A stretch of 13,423 nucleotides of DNA, taken from NCBI GenBank assembly GCA_025924295.1, contig JAICEG010000097.1, positions 1 through 13,423 of the forward strand, in the 5' to 3' direction. The position numbers and the translations under genes were made by a program. Below, piece by piece: positions 12,061 to 13,423 of this stretch (positions within the stretch are counted from its first letter, which is position 1; each line of letters opens with the position of its first letter). This DNA is from Vicinamibacteria bacterium. GTDB taxonomy: Bacteria > Acidobacteriota > Vicinamibacteria > Vicinamibacterales > UBA2999. Below the pieces are notes generated by a model. It was not told the origin of the DNA, searched no databases, and saw nothing but the letters and a program-made list of their open reading frames with translations.

Positions 12061-13423
12061 TTGCCCGCCACCTGCTTACTCGTCCTCGCCTGTTTGACGG
12101 CAACCGTGTCGGCCCATCGATACACCTGGGATCCGGGCTGCGAGTGCTGGGTGCCGGATACCAGCGGACCCAGCCTGCCCGACGACACAGCCGATCCGAA
12201 CGTTCCCCCCGATCCTGAGCCGAGCAAGTTCGAGCTCACCGGGACTGGTGTCGACGCCAACGGCAACCGGGCGCTTTCCGACGTGATCACGTTCGACCAC
12301 CATCAGCCGGACGGGGTCGTCGAGACGCGGAAGTTCCGCTACTCGACCCCGCGCAATTTCGCGTCGCGCGCCGACAGCAGCGTCAACCTGTGGCTCGTCT
12401 TCCACGGCAAGAACGGCGACACGACGACGATGCACAACAGCAGGTCGTTCAACCGCATCGCGCACGACGCCCCGACCGTGCTCGTCTACCCTGAGGCGCT
12501 GCGGGTCACCTACCTCAACGACGTGTCGAGCGACCCCGACGACGTGATCATGTGGCGAAGCCCGAAGGTGCCGGGAAGCGGCGACGATCGCGATGCCTTC
12601 CGCGATGTCGCGTTCATCGAACGGCTGATCGGAAGGCTGCTCGTCAACAACCCTCAGATCAACGCGAACAAGGTCTACGCGTCGGGATTCTCGAGCGGCG
12701 GCACGATGACCTGGATGCTGCTGTGCTATCGCTCGTCGCTGTTTGCAGGCTTCGGTATCTACTCGCGACAACTCGGGTACGTGCTCGAGCACGAAGGCTG
12801 CGGGGATGGTCAACTGCCGGGCACGGGAGATACCCGCACCGGGTACGAGCGTCTGACCGGATCAGCGCCCGATCAGTACGGCCGTTTCGGTTCGATCTCC
12901 GACCCGCTCTGGGGAGCGCCGACCAAGCCGGTCGTCTACATGCACGGCACTGAGGACGACAATCTGCTGCATCCCGGTGAGCCCGGGTGCTGGGCAGGGC
13001 GCCCGCCGGTCAACGACGACGAATGCCAGTTCGAAGAAGACCCGCTCTATTCCATGGATTACGGTGGCGAATTCCAGGATCGCGACGACATCTCGACGGT
13101 CGGCTGGCTGCGCGCCCGGCATCAATTGCCGGAGAGCCCGAGCTCCGACTGCATCGTGCTGGACGCCAATCCAGCGAACAGCGATCAGGTCCTGACGCAC
13201 CGATTCGAATATGCTGCGCCACCGATATTTGCGCGCGCCGCCGCTACTGTGAGCGGTGCACGAGTCACCTGGTACGAGATGGCCGGCAGCGGCCACAATG
13301 TCTCGACGCTGGATCAGCCAGCCGGCACGTCGAACTCAACCGACTTCTACGCCTCGCTGCATACCAGGACGTTCTTCGAAGACCGTGCCGGCATGCTGCG
13401 GGGGCCGTCGACCGGGTCGGTGC
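12061..13423 (+). CDS. Secreted PHB-depolymerase/feruloyl-esterase-type alpha/beta hydrolase (3' truncated by window edge)
   Basis: The frame is open from 12043 to the right edge (at least 454 codons). A full serine-hydrolase triad is visible, numbered from TTG12061: Ser211 in the nucleophile elbow GFSSGGTMTW, Asp299 in VVYMHGTEDDN, and His412 in EMAGSGHNVS. The core strand NLWLVFHGKNGD carries the oxyanion-loop HG, and FRDVAFIERLIGRL precedes the elbow. These features are typical of secreted esterases of the PHB depolymerase (LpqC/feruloyl esterase) family, which cleave polyester or ester links outside the cell. The N-terminus has a hydrophobic signal-like run (CLLVLACLTATVSA) with a possible lipobox LAC. 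The Asp-to-His spacing of about 113 residues suggests an inserted acidic, Cys-containing segment. The start is problematic: a strong AGGAGA-GTG at 12044 lies in another frame and stops after 17 codons, while TTG12061 lacks a ribosome-binding site and basic N-region. An upstream one-base deletion or sequence error is suspected. The substrate is not determinable. Confidence 0.82.
   Translation, partial: MPATCLLVLACLTATVSAHRYTWDPGCECWVPDTSGPSLPDDTADPNVPPDPEPSKFELTGTGVDANGNRALSDVITFDHHQPDGVVETRKFRYSTPRNFASRADSSVNLWLVFHGKNGDTTTMHNSRSFNRIAHDAPTVLVYPEALRVTYLNDVSSDPDDVIMWRSPKVPGSGDDRDAFRDVAFIERLIGRLLVNNPQINANKVYASGFSSGGTMTWMLLCYRSSLFAGFGIYSRQLGYVLEHEGCGDGQLPGTGDTRTGYERLTGSAPDQYGRFGSISDPLWGAPTKPVVYMHGTEDDNLLHPGEPGCWAGRPPVNDDECQFEEDPLYSMDYGGEFQDRDDISTVGWLRARHQLPESPSSDCIVLDANPANSDQVLTHRFEYAAPPIFARAAATVSGARVTWYEMAGSGHNVSTLDQPAGTSNSTDFYASLHTRTFFEDRAGMLRGPSTGSV

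Noticed and set aside
12076..12813. Minus-strand frame of 245 codons
   Set aside because: It overlaps the esterase, whose Ser-Asp-His motifs are on the plus strand. The composition is typical of an antisense shadow.
1..13423. CRISPR arrays, tRNA or rRNA genes, insertion sequences, phage or toxin-antitoxin genes
   Set aside because: No spaced direct repeats, tRNA-like folds, transposase motifs or small paired genes were seen. The gaps between genes are too short for most of these.

Overview
The window looks like chromosomal DNA from a GC-rich (by eye clearly above 60%) member of the Acidobacteriota, most likely a Vicinamibacteria-type soil organism. This is inferred from gene content: an Oar-like TonB-dependent receptor with a carboxypeptidase-regulatory-like N-terminal domain, two quinoprotein-type propeller proteins, tandem copies of a secreted family carrying the motif WMGDSRGRWE, and many Sec signal peptides. 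No phage, insertion-sequence, CRISPR, rRNA or tRNA features were seen, and no gene-free stretch exceeds 300 bases (the longest is 162).

Layout. The 3' end of a cytochrome c oxidase subunit II gene (2-499, cut by the left edge) ends inside a perfect 13-bp hairpin. A small secreted HExxH protein follows (580-1149), then a perfect 14-bp hairpin. A tight plus-strand cluster holds two overlapping paralogous secreted proteins (1249-2055 and 2039-2920) and a DUF2071/YqjF-family protein (2937-3695). After a candidate promoter come a soluble sugar-dehydrogenase-like six-bladed propeller (3775-4977) and a 980-residue TonB-dependent receptor (5014-7956), 36 bases apart and probably co-transcribed. A convergent minus-strand gene (7982-10132) encodes a secreted quinohemoprotein with the cytochrome c domain at the N-terminus. 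A 12-bp hairpin marks the convergent junction. Only 59 bases separate this gene from a divergent plus-strand pair: a small secreted protein (10192-10728) and a PepSY-type four-helix membrane protein (10765-11898). The window closes inside a secreted alpha/beta-hydrolase of the PHB-depolymerase/feruloyl-esterase type (12061-13423, cut by the right edge), whose start region appears to carry a one-base frame disruption.

How the genes may work together (inference). Nearly everything is exported or membrane-bound: an outer-membrane receptor, periplasmic oxidases, a secreted esterase, a possible heme-binding membrane protein and a terminal-oxidase subunit. That fits periplasmic oxidation of alcohols, sugars or polymer fragments, with electrons passing through cytochrome c to an oxidase. 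The genes lie in several transcription units, so this is a theme and not a demonstrated pathway.

Most notable: three long perfect hairpins without T-tracts at gene 3' ends, two of them containing a stop codon; a TATACT element placed exactly for a leaderless mRNA at 10192; a missing catalytic histidine in the sugar-dehydrogenase-like protein; the N-terminal-heme quinohemoprotein; and the frame break at the start of the esterase.
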